NCBI RefSeq assembly: GCF_000236905.1
Contig: NC_016529.1
Location: forward strand, 372,001 to 436,000
DNA: 64,000 nucleotides
DNA from: Tetrapisispora phaffii CBS 4417
Lineage: Eukaryota; Ascomycota; Saccharomycetes; Saccharomycetales; Saccharomycetaceae
Direction: 5' to 3'
This document shows, in pieces, positions 21,201 through 30,428 of the stretch. The notes beneath the pieces are model-generated. The model searched no databases, was not told the DNA's origin, and worked only from the letters and a program-made list of their open reading frames with translations. The first letter of the stretch is position 1. The number at the start of each line of letters is the position of its first letter. A program made the translations under genes and the position numbers.

Positions 21201-21421
21201 GTCAAAGACAATCCATCTTTGCTGTTAGAACCTATGGGAAATGAACTCATTTCACCTTCTCTAATAGAAGATGACATATCTTCTGTCTTTAAACCAAAAA
21301 CTCTTGATAAAAAAACATTCCTACTTAAGTTTTCACTACCAATCCTTTCCTGATCCTGCTCTATATTTTTCTTTTTGTTAGAATCTCTGGATAGTTTATT
21401 ATCCTCATTTATCGTATCCAT
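18290..21421 (-). CDS. ATG9: Atg9, autophagy lipid scramblase
   Basis: From the ATG at 21421 the protein has 1043 residues; the frame extends four codons further without an ATG. About 330 disordered N-terminal residues precede the conserved core, which begins [39 protein letters not shown] and contains four to six membrane helices. [17 protein letters not shown] and [20 protein letters not shown] lie further on, and the C-terminal tail is again low-complexity. Atg9 vesicles seed the phagophore, and the trimeric protein moves phospholipids between leaflets. S. cerevisiae Atg9 (YDL149W) is 997 residues. Neighbours RPC53 and SAS10 keep the chromosome IV order. Confidence 0.95.
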   Translation of the reverse strand: [1043 protein letters not shown]

Positions 21422-21824
21422 AATTAATCTCAAATATTCACTGTCAAGCTAACTATTGTGACAATCGAATCAAAAAAGATCATAAAGAGTATTCTTTAGT
21501 AAACCTTATACTTTGCAAAATTAGTATGAAATGTTTGTAATTATATTATTTACTGTATTGAACTTATTTAAGCAAACAATTGTTTTTAGTTCTGGCGGCT
21601 AATTATTAAGTATATTTTAATATGAATAGTACCAATTAAAATATTTAGCCTCTTTAAATATCATTTTTGTATCTCTTTGAATATGTAAATTCTTGATTTT
21701 CCCTAAAAAATTGACATTAAATGATGTTACCCGAATACAAAATCGGAGACCATACATCCATAAGAGCATCATCAGAGTAAACCACCATTTTAAGTGGTAC
21801 TGAACACAGCTTGAGATATCAAAA

Positions 21825-21860
<36 letters not shown>

Positions 21861-22128
21861 GTACTCTTAATAATGACAATAACTGCATTCTTAATAGGAT
21901 TATCTATCCACTGCTCGTAAGAGTCAATGGAAATACATCCGTTCTTGATTCCTTATATTGATATAGTTTTTGTCATTGCTTATTAATTATGCCCATTGAA
22001 AGTGAATGAAATGATTCGGTCTATTGTAACAGTTATATATTTAAGATTGTATGAATTTTATGAATTGTATTATTATTAAAATATACATGCAGTGATGGAT
22101 GTTACTTTATCGCTGTGTCTCCAAAATA
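21422..22128. other. Intergenic, ATG9 promoter and RPC53 3' region
   Basis: This 707-bp gap contains a (TA)n run at 21827-21855 and a Reb1-type TTACCCG at 21727-21733, about 300 bp upstream of ATG9. Both flanking genes are on the minus strand, so the Reb1-type site could serve either ATG9 initiation or RPC53 termination. No gene is seen. Confidence 0.5.
21827..21855. repeat. (TA)n microsatellite
   Basis: An uninterrupted alternating TA run of 29 bp lies in the ATG9 promoter gap. Confidence 0.9.
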
Positions 22129-23445
22129 TCATAATTTTGGTGTCACAACAATCCTAGTATCAATCGATCCAATAACGTTGACATTTGGTTCTTCATCGTC
22201 CTTATTCACCATTATTAAATCTTGTAAGAAAGTGCTTTCTGCACCTCTGTGTACATTCATGACGACATTACCTATCTTCATAGATATTTTACCGGACTTG
22301 TGAATTCTAAGGGAACCAATGTTACCTGTTGGTAGTTTATCTTCCGTGGCTTTTGGGGTGACTGGGACTGGAACTAGTGGTTTTTTACCATTTGCATTTT
22401 TATTGTCAAATTTATCTGGTTTGTTTTCATTAATGACTCTTTTTTCTAATAAATCTTTAAATTTTGGTAACTTTGAAGGGAGTTGGAATAGCATATATTT
22501 TGAAGGATGATTATCAAGAGTCCCCAATTTCTTTGCAAGATATCTATAATCATCTTCTAATAACAGCGTCTCCTTTGACGACTCCACCAAATCTGACGAT
22601 TGAACTTCATTAATTTCCAATTGCTCAATTTTCTTATCAAGAAGTTCTTGCCTTTTCATTATATATTTCTTTAAATCTGTTGGATTTTCGTTTACAATTG
22701 GTTTCGAGTCCTCATTTTCTAACTTTATTTTCGTTTCATAGGAAGAAGTTATCTCATTATGACTAACTGGTGCAGATGCATAATTTTGAATTTCTCTCTG
22801 AACATTGTCGATGTCCTCGTGCGCTATACGCACTGGTCTGACAGGGAACAATCTTTGAATTTTCTTTGTAATTTCTTTATCATGTTCATTTGAATCGCTT
22901 TTAACTTCTTGATCGTTCTCTTCTTCAACTTCATCGGCTTCATCATGCATGTTATTCATATCTTCCAAATCGAATTCTTTACCCAAATTGATTTTCAGTA
23001 TCTTTGTGTTACTAACAGCTTCCCCGTTATCCATGTCAACATCTGACTCATCAGAAGAATTGGGATCTTGCTTGACAGACCTGGAAAGACTACATATGGA
23101 GTGAGATAATCCAGAGGGTGTCACTTTTGTGAAGCCTCTTGCTTCTTCTTTCATATCAGCGAAATTTCCAGCAGCCAACGGACCAGATGAAATAACATGA
23201 GTATTTTCCAAGTACCTAGGTACTTTACCTTTGGCCTTGGGATCAATTTTTTTATTTTGAAACTGTTTTTTCTTATTCTCTTTACTCTTACTCACATCAG
23301 CAATCTTAGCCACAGAAGCGTCTCTCTCTTCCTTTGATTTCCTGGCGACCGCCTTTGGTTTGAATTTTAAAGCTGGCTTTGGTGCACCACTCGATTTTGA
23401 CAAAGTACCGTCATTCAAAGAAGGTAATCTTCCTCCACTGCTCAT
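22129..23445 (-). CDS. RPC53: RNA polymerase III subunit C53
   Basis: The 438-residue protein starts MSSGGRLPSLNDGTLSKSSGAPKPALKFKPKAVARKS, a basic disordered N-terminus typical of Rpc53. Acidic tracts occupy the middle. The conserved Rpc4-type fold at the C-terminus (about residues 290-438) contains GKISMKIGNVVMNVHRGAESTFLQDL. With Rpc37 it forms the TFIIF-like heterodimer of RNA polymerase III, used in termination and reinitiation. S. cerevisiae Rpc53 (YDL150W) is 422 residues. It is divergent from SAS10 and shares a promoter region with PAC and RRPE boxes. Confidence 0.93.
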   Translation of the reverse strand: MSSGGRLPSLNDGTLSKSSGAPKPALKFKPKAVARKSKEERDASVAKIADVSKSKENKKKQFQNKKIDPKAKGKVPRYLENTHVISSGPLAAGNFADMKEEARGFTKVTPSGLSHSICSLSRSVKQDPNSSDESDVDMDNGEAVSNTKILKINLGKEFDLEDMNNMHDEADEVEEENDQEVKSDSNEHDKEITKKIQRLFPVRPVRIAHEDIDNVQREIQNYASAPVSHNEITSSYETKIKLENEDSKPIVNENPTDLKKYIMKRQELLDKKIEQLEINEVQSSDLVESSKETLLLEDDYRYLAKKLGTLDNHPSKYMLFQLPSKLPKFKDLLEKRVINENKPDKFDNKNANGKKPLVPVPVTPKATEDKLPTGNIGSLRIHKSGKISMKIGNVVMNVHRGAESTFLQDLIMVNKDDEEPNVNVIGSIDTRIVVTPKL

Positions 23446-23967
23446 TTCAATATAATATTTTCCTAATAGAACCCTAAAAAAAGATCAAAATATATATAAT
23501 AGAAAAAAAGAATTCCACGAACAGAAAGCCTATGATCACTTTCCTTCAGTGCAGCTGTAATAGAACTTGATTTTCACTTAGACATAACCCAAAATCAGCA
23601 TATAATTACAATTATTTGTGGTTCATCAATAGTTTATTTTATACATTTTTGAAAATTTTTAGTTTTTGAAATTTCATAATTTTGATTTCGAAAAGCGATG
23701 AGATGAATTTTCAAAATTTGAAAACAAATACGAAGAAAGAGCCGCAGGGAACGTGTTTGAAAAATATTATAAGCTCATCTCAAACTCAAATAGACATGAA
23801 AATTTTCAATTTAACATATATATGTATCAATGTATAAAAGTAATGTATGTAAATGAGATACTTACAAAATAATATATTATTGTGAAGTTTGTGATCTGCG
23901 AAATATTGTTGAGTTGAGCGTCACCGAAAGATATCACAGGAATATAACTGGTTTATTACAATTGAGG
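23446..23967. other. Divergent promoter region, RPC53 and SAS10
   Basis: This 522-bp gap holds RRPE and PAC boxes, described separately. No RNA gene is seen. Confidence 0.6.
23650..23706 (+). promoter_or_regulatory. RRPE and PAC boxes shared by SAS10 and RPC53
   Basis: TGAAAATTTTT at 23650-23660 matches RRPE and GCGATGAGATGA at 23695-23706 matches PAC. A second RRPE-like stretch follows near 23707-23722. They lie 260-320 bp upstream of SAS10 and 205-260 bp upstream of RPC53. Both genes serve ribosome or polymerase synthesis, the usual clients of this pair. Confidence 0.75.
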
Positions 23968-25785
23968 ATGCCAACAAGAAGAGCTAGGTCCAACAAGACT
24001 TCAGGTCCCGCTGCTGTTGAAGCCAATGAATATGGTTTGAATGAAGTAGATGATTTTGCTGACAAAAGAGAGAAAGTCATGTTTTCAGAGTCTACTTTAG
24101 CTGATAGAGCAGATAGTGATAACGATGAAGACTTAGATATTTTGGAAGAGGAAGAAGAGGTTATGTCGGTCTCTGGTGAATCTGATGATGAAGAAGAAAT
24201 TCTGGATGGTCCTGATGCCTATAGAAAGGTATTTGGTAGAAATCTGGATCTTGGCAAAGGTTCGGATGAAGAAGGAGATGCTGATTTGGTTGATGATGAA
24301 AACGCATGGGGTTCCACTAAGAATGAATACTATGGTGCTGATGATTTAGATGATATCGAGACTGCAAAAGAAATTGAAAAAGAAGCATTACGTCAACAGA
24401 AGAAACATTTGGAAGATTTGAATATGAATGATTATTTAGACGATGCTATCGAAGAAGATTGGTCTGCAGATGCTAAAAAATTCGATCTTGGAGAATTTAA
24501 GAATGTAACAAACCAAGATTCTACTGTTAAAGAAGGTGTTACTATTAACGATTTAATCAATATGGATAAAGATAGTAAGAAAGACTACCTGAAAGTAATG
24601 TTCCCGGAGTTTCTTCCTTTAACAAAAGAATTATTACAATTATCTCCGGTTTTGAAAACTCTACAAACTAAAGAGCACACCGAATTTCTTAAATTGAAAG
24701 TTATTGCTCTGTCCAGTTATTTGGGTACCATTTCTTCATATATGAGCGTCTTACTACATGAACTTAATAATAATGAAGATTTTGTAAATATGAAAGATCA
24801 TCCAGTCATGGAAGCTATTTTGACTTCTAAAGAGATATGGAGACAAGCATCTGAACTACCGGATGATTTAGAAAAGCAATATGGAGATTCCGACAGTGAA
24901 CTGGAAACTAACTATGATAAAGTTACAAAAACCATTTCAGGGGATGATGATAATGATGAAATAGGTAATGAAGAAGGCGAAGAGCAAATTTCCAATGATG
25001 ACGAGGACGACGAAGAAGAAGAAGAAGAGGATAACGAAGAAGATGTTGATATCGATGATTTCGAAGAATATGTCACTCAATCTCGTATTTTAAAGAAGAA
25101 AGATTCGAAATCTAAGTCAGTCAAGGATACGGATGATTTCGTAGAATCCGAACTAGCTGATGTTGACGCACAAGAAAAACAAGCTAGAAAGAAAACTTTA
25201 AGGTTCTATACTTCTAAAATTGATAATAACGAAAACAAGAAGTTTGATAAATTTACAGGTGATGATGATATTCCATATAGAGAAAGATTATTTGAAAGAC
25301 AACAAAGATTAATAGAGGAAGCACGTAAACGTGGTTTACACGATAAAAACGGAGCTGCGTTGGATGGTAAAGATTATGATTCAGAAGATGAGGCTACCTC
25401 TAAATCGATCAACAAAAGTGGAGAGAAAGAATATTACAACCAAATACAAGCAACAAGACTGGATAAGAAGAACTCTAGAATACAAGCCCATAAAGCTGCT
25501 GTGAAGGCTTCAAGAGAAGGTAAGTTAGCAGAATTAGCTGAAAGCATTGACAAAGATGGTAAGCGTGCAGTTAATTACCAAATTATGAAGAATAAGGGTC
25601 TAACACCAAAGAGAAACAAGGATAACAGAAATTCACGTGTAAAGAAGAGAAAGAAGTACGAGAAGGCTCAAAAGAAATTGAAATCTGTGCGTGCAGTATA
25701 TTCTGGTGGTTTATCTGGTGCTTATGAAGGTGAGAAGACCGGTATTAAGAAGAACCTAACAAGATCTGTTAAGTTCAAAAATTAG
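23968..25785 (+). CDS. SAS10: Sas10/Utp3, small-subunit processome protein
   Basis: From the ATG at 23968 the protein has 605 residues (MPTRRARSNKTSGP); the frame continues 18 codons upstream without an ATG. NEYGLNEVDDFADKREKVMF is a clear Sas10 hallmark. Acidic tracts (about residues 50-100 and 330-365) flank a helical Sas10/Utp3/C1D domain (about 205-310). A basic C-terminal domain follows with YYNQIQATRLDKKNSRIQAHKAA and the terminal GEKTGIKKNLTRSVKF. The protein works in 18S rRNA processing and was first found through silencing effects. S. cerevisiae Sas10 (YDL153C) is 610 residues. Confidence 0.95.
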   Translation: MPTRRARSNKTSGPAAVEANEYGLNEVDDFADKREKVMFSESTLADRADSDNDEDLDILEEEEEVMSVSGESDDEEEILDGPDAYRKVFGRNLDLGKGSDEEGDADLVDDENAWGSTKNEYYGADDLDDIETAKEIEKEALRQQKKHLEDLNMNDYLDDAIEEDWSADAKKFDLGEFKNVTNQDSTVKEGVTINDLINMDKDSKKDYLKVMFPEFLPLTKELLQLSPVLKTLQTKEHTEFLKLKVIALSSYLGTISSYMSVLLHELNNNEDFVNMKDHPVMEAILTSKEIWRQASELPDDLEKQYGDSDSELETNYDKVTKTISGDDDNDEIGNEEGEEQISNDDEDDEEEEEEDNEEDVDIDDFEEYVTQSRILKKKDSKSKSVKDTDDFVESELADVDAQEKQARKKTLRFYTSKIDNNENKKFDKFTGDDDIPYRERLFERQQRLIEEARKRGLHDKNGAALDGKDYDSEDEATSKSINKSGEKEYYNQIQATRLDKKNSRIQAHKAAVKASREGKLAELAESIDKDGKRAVNYQIMKNKGLTPKRNKDNRNSRVKKRKKYEKAQKKLKSVRAVYSGGLSGAYEGEKTGIKKNLTRSVKFKN

Positions 25786-25954
25786 AATAAACTCCTTATT
25801 TTGCATTAAATATTATCCATTATATAGTATCCTGTTTTAGGATTTTAATAAATTTCATTAATTACTTACTCTTATTAAAACAAATAATAATTTTGTAAAA
25901 TGAAACTCTATTGTTATATTATTATTTGGAAAAGCGTATAATGGTATTGGAATT

Positions 25955-25992
25955 AAGTTATTAAATAATAAGTTATTAAAAGTAAGTTATTA
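25955..25992. repeat. Three copies of a 9-bp motif in the SAS10/MSH5 convergent gap
   Basis: AAGTTATTA occurs at 25955-25963, 25970-25978 and 25984-25992. The gap lies between two gene ends, so the repeats may simply be AT-rich 3'-end signal sequence. Confidence 0.6.
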
Positions 25993-26011
25993 TAAATAAG
26001 TTTATTAAATA

Positions 26012-28693
26012 TTAAATATTAGAGCTTATCAATGAAGCCAGTTTAGTTTTTAGCTCGTCACTCGAGGAAGTTGATTCAAGGTCAATATCCCATGAAAGGA
26101 ATCGTTTTAATATACTTTGATTATTGTCAAAAGTAATTTCATCTTGTTTGGAAATTGATGAGAAAAGTTCCATGATATCATTTCCATTTTCTGTATGTCT
26201 CTTAAGAAAAGTTGCTCGTTCTATTATTTCTTCTGCAATGCCACATATCGAAGCACAATATATCCCAAATGAATTATTACATATACCTTCCTTAATTCTG
26301 TAAAGAAACGTTATACCTCTATTTTCTTTATCCATGTTTTCATTGAGCTTATCAATTTTATCAGAATTTAATATAATCTCTGTTGTATAAAATTTCAAAC
26401 CTTCAGAATTTGGTGATATAATGCCTTCTTTAAACAATTCATGGTAATGTGAACAACAAATGACTCGAGGACAATCGGGTCGATTTTTGAGATAAGATAA
26501 TATACCACCAAAGAGAGATGGGCCTTCAATAACGCCAGTTCCTTTACCAAACTCATCCATTAATATAAGGCTACGTTCAGTCATTACTGATAAATTCTTC
26601 ATCATTTGGATGTTATCTAGCTCAAAGGAACTGTGGTTGTTTGAAATGGACTCCTTAGTTTCGATATTTGACAAAATCATATCCACAATTCCAATTCTTG
26701 CAGATTCTGCTGGTACAAAGCATCCGATATGTGCAAGATAAACGATCAACCCGACCTGTGACATAAATACTGATTTCCCTGAAGCATTTGCTCCCGTAAC
26801 TATGGCAAGGCGCTTCGCATTCTCATCTATCCATGAACCATTGTTGGCGTCACAATTTTCTATATTTAATAAAGTTCCTCCTTCCAAAAGAAAATCATTT
26901 GCAATATAATGTGGTAGTATCGTTTCAAATAATGGATGTCTGCCTTTTTTTATTATTAAGTCATTACTATTGGTTACTAATGTGGGCTTAACGTAATTCA
27001 GTTCATCACTTACAACAGCCAAAGAAAGATAAACATCAATCTTCGTTATGATAGAACCAAATGTGATAAGCAAATCATGTTTAGTTGTAACATATTGTTG
27101 TAATTTTAATAGTATATCCAATTTCAGATCTTCTATTTGACAATATATATCTCCAATTTCATTATCAAGTGTATTGGTTTGTTCATTTTTAAAATAACAA
27201 TTTGTTTCTGTCTGAAATATTTGCTCCCATGATGAAGTAATTTTCTGGATAAGTGGTGAAATATCATTTAAATCTATCGTAATTAGAAATCCAATCTGGG
27301 GTATATATACAGCGTTGAAGTAAGTTTTGCTCTGGGAAAATTCGACTTCAAAATTGTTTTGAACATGTTCTTCCACTTCCATTACGATGGAACTTAGTAT
27401 ATCTTCTAAATTGTTATACGTTTCTCGTAAAGAGTCAAATTCGGGAAATAACCCTTCTCTGATATAAATGTCATCAATATCTTTAGATTCATCAAAATCA
27501 ATAACGTTGCATATATATGCTGACAATTCTGTCAATTCATCGGTTATATCGAAGTCAGATAACTGTTTGAGGTCTTCATCAATTTCTAAATTTAGATAAT
27601 CCAGTTCACATAACTCTTTATACAGTATGATACCATATTGGAAATTTTCATTTAACTTTCTCCAATTATATATCGTCAATGAACCGGATTTTAATTTTAA
27701 AAGGATATTATTCATGTCACTATATTTTTTAAATGTCATTTGTAAACCGTCAAAGACCGAATTGTTTTCAGTTGATAAAAGTATGTCCAAAAAGTTATAG
27801 CGCTTTTCTAGGACTTCTGAACTACATGATGGGGATAGAATCCAAGATCTTAGCATTGTTTTAGAACTTTTCAGATGCGTACGATCTAGTAATTCTAATA
27901 AACTAAAATAGCCTTTAGTTACCAAGTTATCTGACCCAAATTTACGTATACTTGGCAAAATACGCAAAGAATGAATTGTGTTTTCATCAACTAAAACTCG
28001 ATCATTCAATGAAATGTATTTCAAAAATTTTAATTGAATATTAAATTGATTGTTACTGTTTTTAATATTTTTTGAGCTAGTCATGTTAAATGATATAGAG
28101 TCATTTGCAGTTGCGTTTATTTCGTTACTTTCATTATTATACTCAATCCAACTTTTAATGCAATTTTGAATCAACTCATTATTCTTATTTTTATCATTGA
28201 TAATTGAATAAAATATCTTATCACTAACATTATCCAAAATTTTAATATTCCCAAGATTATCGTTCTCCTTAATAGGTGCAAACGATCTGATCTCAATGTT
28301 TAAATGCTTCTCTTTAAACTTCTTAACCAGTACATCATAACAAATTTCATCAAATCTTGATGATATAATTATTGTTTCTGGATTAAACTGGATCAGTATA
28401 TTCTCAATTAACAAATTTATGTCTTTGGTAAACTTATTATTATCAAATTGTAACGACGGGTCTTCTTCGTCATCATTAATTTCCGTTAGTAATTCGATAT
28501 TTTTGGTCAACTCCATATCCTGAGGTAATATATGTAACAAACATAAATTTTTTTCATAAACTAGACACCCAAATTTTGTCTTTGAGTAATCCATAAACAA
28601 TTGTATTTTATCATAATTATTTTTATTTTCAGTAACGTTATCTACCTCAAAACAGTCGTCATTTTCTTGTACACTAGGAAGGGTTTCAATCAT
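26012..28693 (-). CDS. MSH5: Msh5, meiotic MutS homologue
   Basis: From the ATG at 28693 the protein has 893 residues; an upstream in-frame stretch to 28720 lacks an ATG. MutS core and clamp domains lead to the ATPase, with Walker A GANASGKS (about residues 634-641), LILMDEFGKGTG (about 710) and a CCSHYHELF segment. Like Msh4 and Msh5 generally, it lacks an N-terminal mismatch-binding domain. Msh4-Msh5 forms a clamp that stabilises meiotic recombination intermediates and promotes interfering crossovers. S. cerevisiae Msh5 (YDL154W) is 901 residues. It is convergent with SAS10 and lies downstream of CLB3 on the same strand. Confidence 0.93.
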   Translation of the reverse strand: MIETLPSVQENDDCFEVDNVTENKNNYDKIQLFMDYSKTKFGCLVYEKNLCLLHILPQDMELTKNIELLTEINDDEEDPSLQFDNNKFTKDINLLIENILIQFNPETIIISSRFDEICYDVLVKKFKEKHLNIEIRSFAPIKENDNLGNIKILDNVSDKIFYSIINDKNKNNELIQNCIKSWIEYNNESNEINATANDSISFNMTSSKNIKNSNNQFNIQLKFLKYISLNDRVLVDENTIHSLRILPSIRKFGSDNLVTKGYFSLLELLDRTHLKSSKTMLRSWILSPSCSSEVLEKRYNFLDILLSTENNSVFDGLQMTFKKYSDMNNILLKLKSGSLTIYNWRKLNENFQYGIILYKELCELDYLNLEIDEDLKQLSDFDITDELTELSAYICNVIDFDESKDIDDIYIREGLFPEFDSLRETYNNLEDILSSIVMEVEEHVQNNFEVEFSQSKTYFNAVYIPQIGFLITIDLNDISPLIQKITSSWEQIFQTETNCYFKNEQTNTLDNEIGDIYCQIEDLKLDILLKLQQYVTTKHDLLITFGSIITKIDVYLSLAVVSDELNYVKPTLVTNSNDLIIKKGRHPLFETILPHYIANDFLLEGGTLLNIENCDANNGSWIDENAKRLAIVTGANASGKSVFMSQVGLIVYLAHIGCFVPAESARIGIVDMILSNIETKESISNNHSSFELDNIQMMKNLSVMTERSLILMDEFGKGTGVIEGPSLFGGILSYLKNRPDCPRVICCSHYHELFKEGIISPNSEGLKFYTTEIILNSDKIDKLNENMDKENRGITFLYRIKEGICNNSFGIYCASICGIAEEIIERATFLKRHTENGNDIMELFSSISKQDEITFDNNQSILKRFLSWDIDLESTSSSDELKTKLASLISSNI

Positions 28694-28825
28694 TATCAAT
28701 ATTCTGAAAAAATTGAACACACAGTCTTGTTCGTTGATGAAACCTTGTTCACTCTTTACTTATATCAATATTTTATATATGGTCTTTTTATAGTTTATAT
28801 TACCATCCTGTTGTAGCTATATTTT

Positions 28826-28835
28826 TAGCCGCTGA
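28826..28835. promoter_or_regulatory. URS1-like Ume6 site upstream of MSH5
   Basis: TAGCCGCTGA differs by one base from the Ume6 URS1 consensus TAGCCGCCGA. It lies about 135 bp upstream of the MSH5 start, a typical distance for early meiotic genes. Confidence 0.45.
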
Positions 28836-29006
28836 AAGATGGAAGAGCGCCTGTAATTTAAAAATCAGAATATACATAATAAAGTTAATAAGGATTAGCA
28901 TAACGATATCTATCAACTTATCAGTTCCATTGAGAAAAAAGTTACATTACTAAAACTAACATTATATAGATATATAAATATAGTGTGGTAGATCTATCGA
29001 ATCTAA

Positions 29007-30428
29007 CTAATATGCATCAGGTTCCTCTTGATCTGATAGTTTTTCTTCTGCTAAGTTGATCCACTTGTCAACTGTTGTGGAGACTCTACTATATTTTTTT
29101 TGAGAGTATTTTGTCCAAATTGCTTCACAATTTGATTTTGCATCTTTACAGATCTCTAAAATATTTGTTGCAAGCGGGAATACTTGCTCTTGTGTATATC
29201 CAGAATAATATACATGCTCTAATGACCAAGTAATGAAACCCAAAATAATTTTACTTAGATAATATGCACCTGCAGCTAACCAACTAGGGTTAGCTCCTAT
29301 GAGTTTCGGATCCATTAGTGTCAACTCCAATATATATTTAGCTAAAGTTCTTATTTCAAAGCAGTAGTTGTCAGCTTTGCTGATTCTTCTTAAAAACGAT
29401 AATGGACCAGGCCAGCCTATCTCAAAGTCTAAAGTATTTATCATGTACATTTCAGCTTCTAAGACTTCATCTCCGGTGTAAGCTTTATCCAACATGTAAA
29501 CCAAATCATTTAATGTTGGACAATTTATCTCTTCATATTTTGCAGCGATAAATAAAGCAGTTATACCTACTAATTGAAACTTATTTAATTTGCATTCCTT
29601 TTTTGATAGGAATCTATCGATTAAATTTATTGTTAAAAATAGAGTTTCTGGTAATAACTTAAATCTTTGATGCACATTTATGATCCAGTCAATCAAGATA
29701 CTTCTGTATGACCATTTTAATTCCTTTTGATTCCGTATATAGTAAGGATCTGGAGATAATTTCATGGCAAGTTCATTTATGTACTTGAAAATGTCATCAG
29801 AGTATTCAACCACCATCACAACGTCATAAGTATCTTGGTCCTGTAAATCTGGAAACGGTTTATGACATTTTTTATATGCAGAATCTAATAAATCTTGTAT
29901 TTCCGAATTATATATTGGTCTCAATGGATCATTACATTGGAAAGAAAGATCATTCTCACTAGTAATGCTTCTTTGATCAATTTGATCAATTTCATATGAA
30001 TCAATATCATTGGAATGTTTCAACTCATTGTAAGGATCGTTTACTAATTCTTCATATAAATCACCTTTGCTACTACTCGATAAAGATTCTGATAATATGC
30101 CAGTGTGAGTATGTTTACCTATATTTCTCTTATCAATATCAATATATTTATCCGAGCCAGCAGATAGTATATCGAAATCTATATCACGGTCATCTTCTTT
30201 CCACTTTACAAATGCATTTATATTTTCGTCATCATTCTCCTTAGTGACTCCAAGATTATATTCATTGCCAACATAGCTTGTTTGTTTACTTTTAGAGAGA
30301 GTCTGCTTACCACTTGTAATATTATGGTCATGGCTAATATAATGAACCTTATTTGAGACATCACTCAAAGGAACTCTCTTAAAATTACCATCGTTAGATT
30401 GCACGGTGCTATTATTGTGATACCCCAT
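29007..30428 (-). CDS. CLB3: B-type cyclin, Clb3/Clb4 type
   Basis: The 473-residue protein has a cyclin box (about residues 230-360) with YRSILIDWIINVHQRFKLLPETLFLTINLIDRFL and a second cyclin fold after it. The N-terminus has a textbook destruction box RVPLSDVSN (residues 18-26) and a KEN box (63-65), so APC/C should degrade it. Clb3 and Clb4 drive Cdc28 in S phase, spindle formation and meiosis. CLB3 (YDL155W) adjoins MSH5 and CLB4 (YLR210W) adjoins ATG38 in S. cerevisiae, so synteny with this merged region fits both. I use CLB3 because MSH5 is the direct neighbour. Confidence 0.88.
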   Translation of the reverse strand: MGYHNNSTVQSNDGNFKRVPLSDVSNKVHYISHDHNITSGKQTLSKSKQTSYVGNEYNLGVTKENDDENINAFVKWKEDDRDIDFDILSAGSDKYIDIDKRNIGKHTHTGILSESLSSSSKGDLYEELVNDPYNELKHSNDIDSYEIDQIDQRSITSENDLSFQCNDPLRPIYNSEIQDLLDSAYKKCHKPFPDLQDQDTYDVVMVVEYSDDIFKYINELAMKLSPDPYYIRNQKELKWSYRSILIDWIINVHQRFKLLPETLFLTINLIDRFLSKKECKLNKFQLVGITALFIAAKYEEINCPTLNDLVYMLDKAYTGDEVLEAEMYMINTLDFEIGWPGPLSFLRRISKADNYCFEIRTLAKYILELTLMDPKLIGANPSWLAAGAYYLSKIILGFITWSLEHVYYSGYTQEQVFPLATNILEICKDAKSNCEAIWTKYSQKKYSRVSTTVDKWINLAEEKLSDQEEPDAY

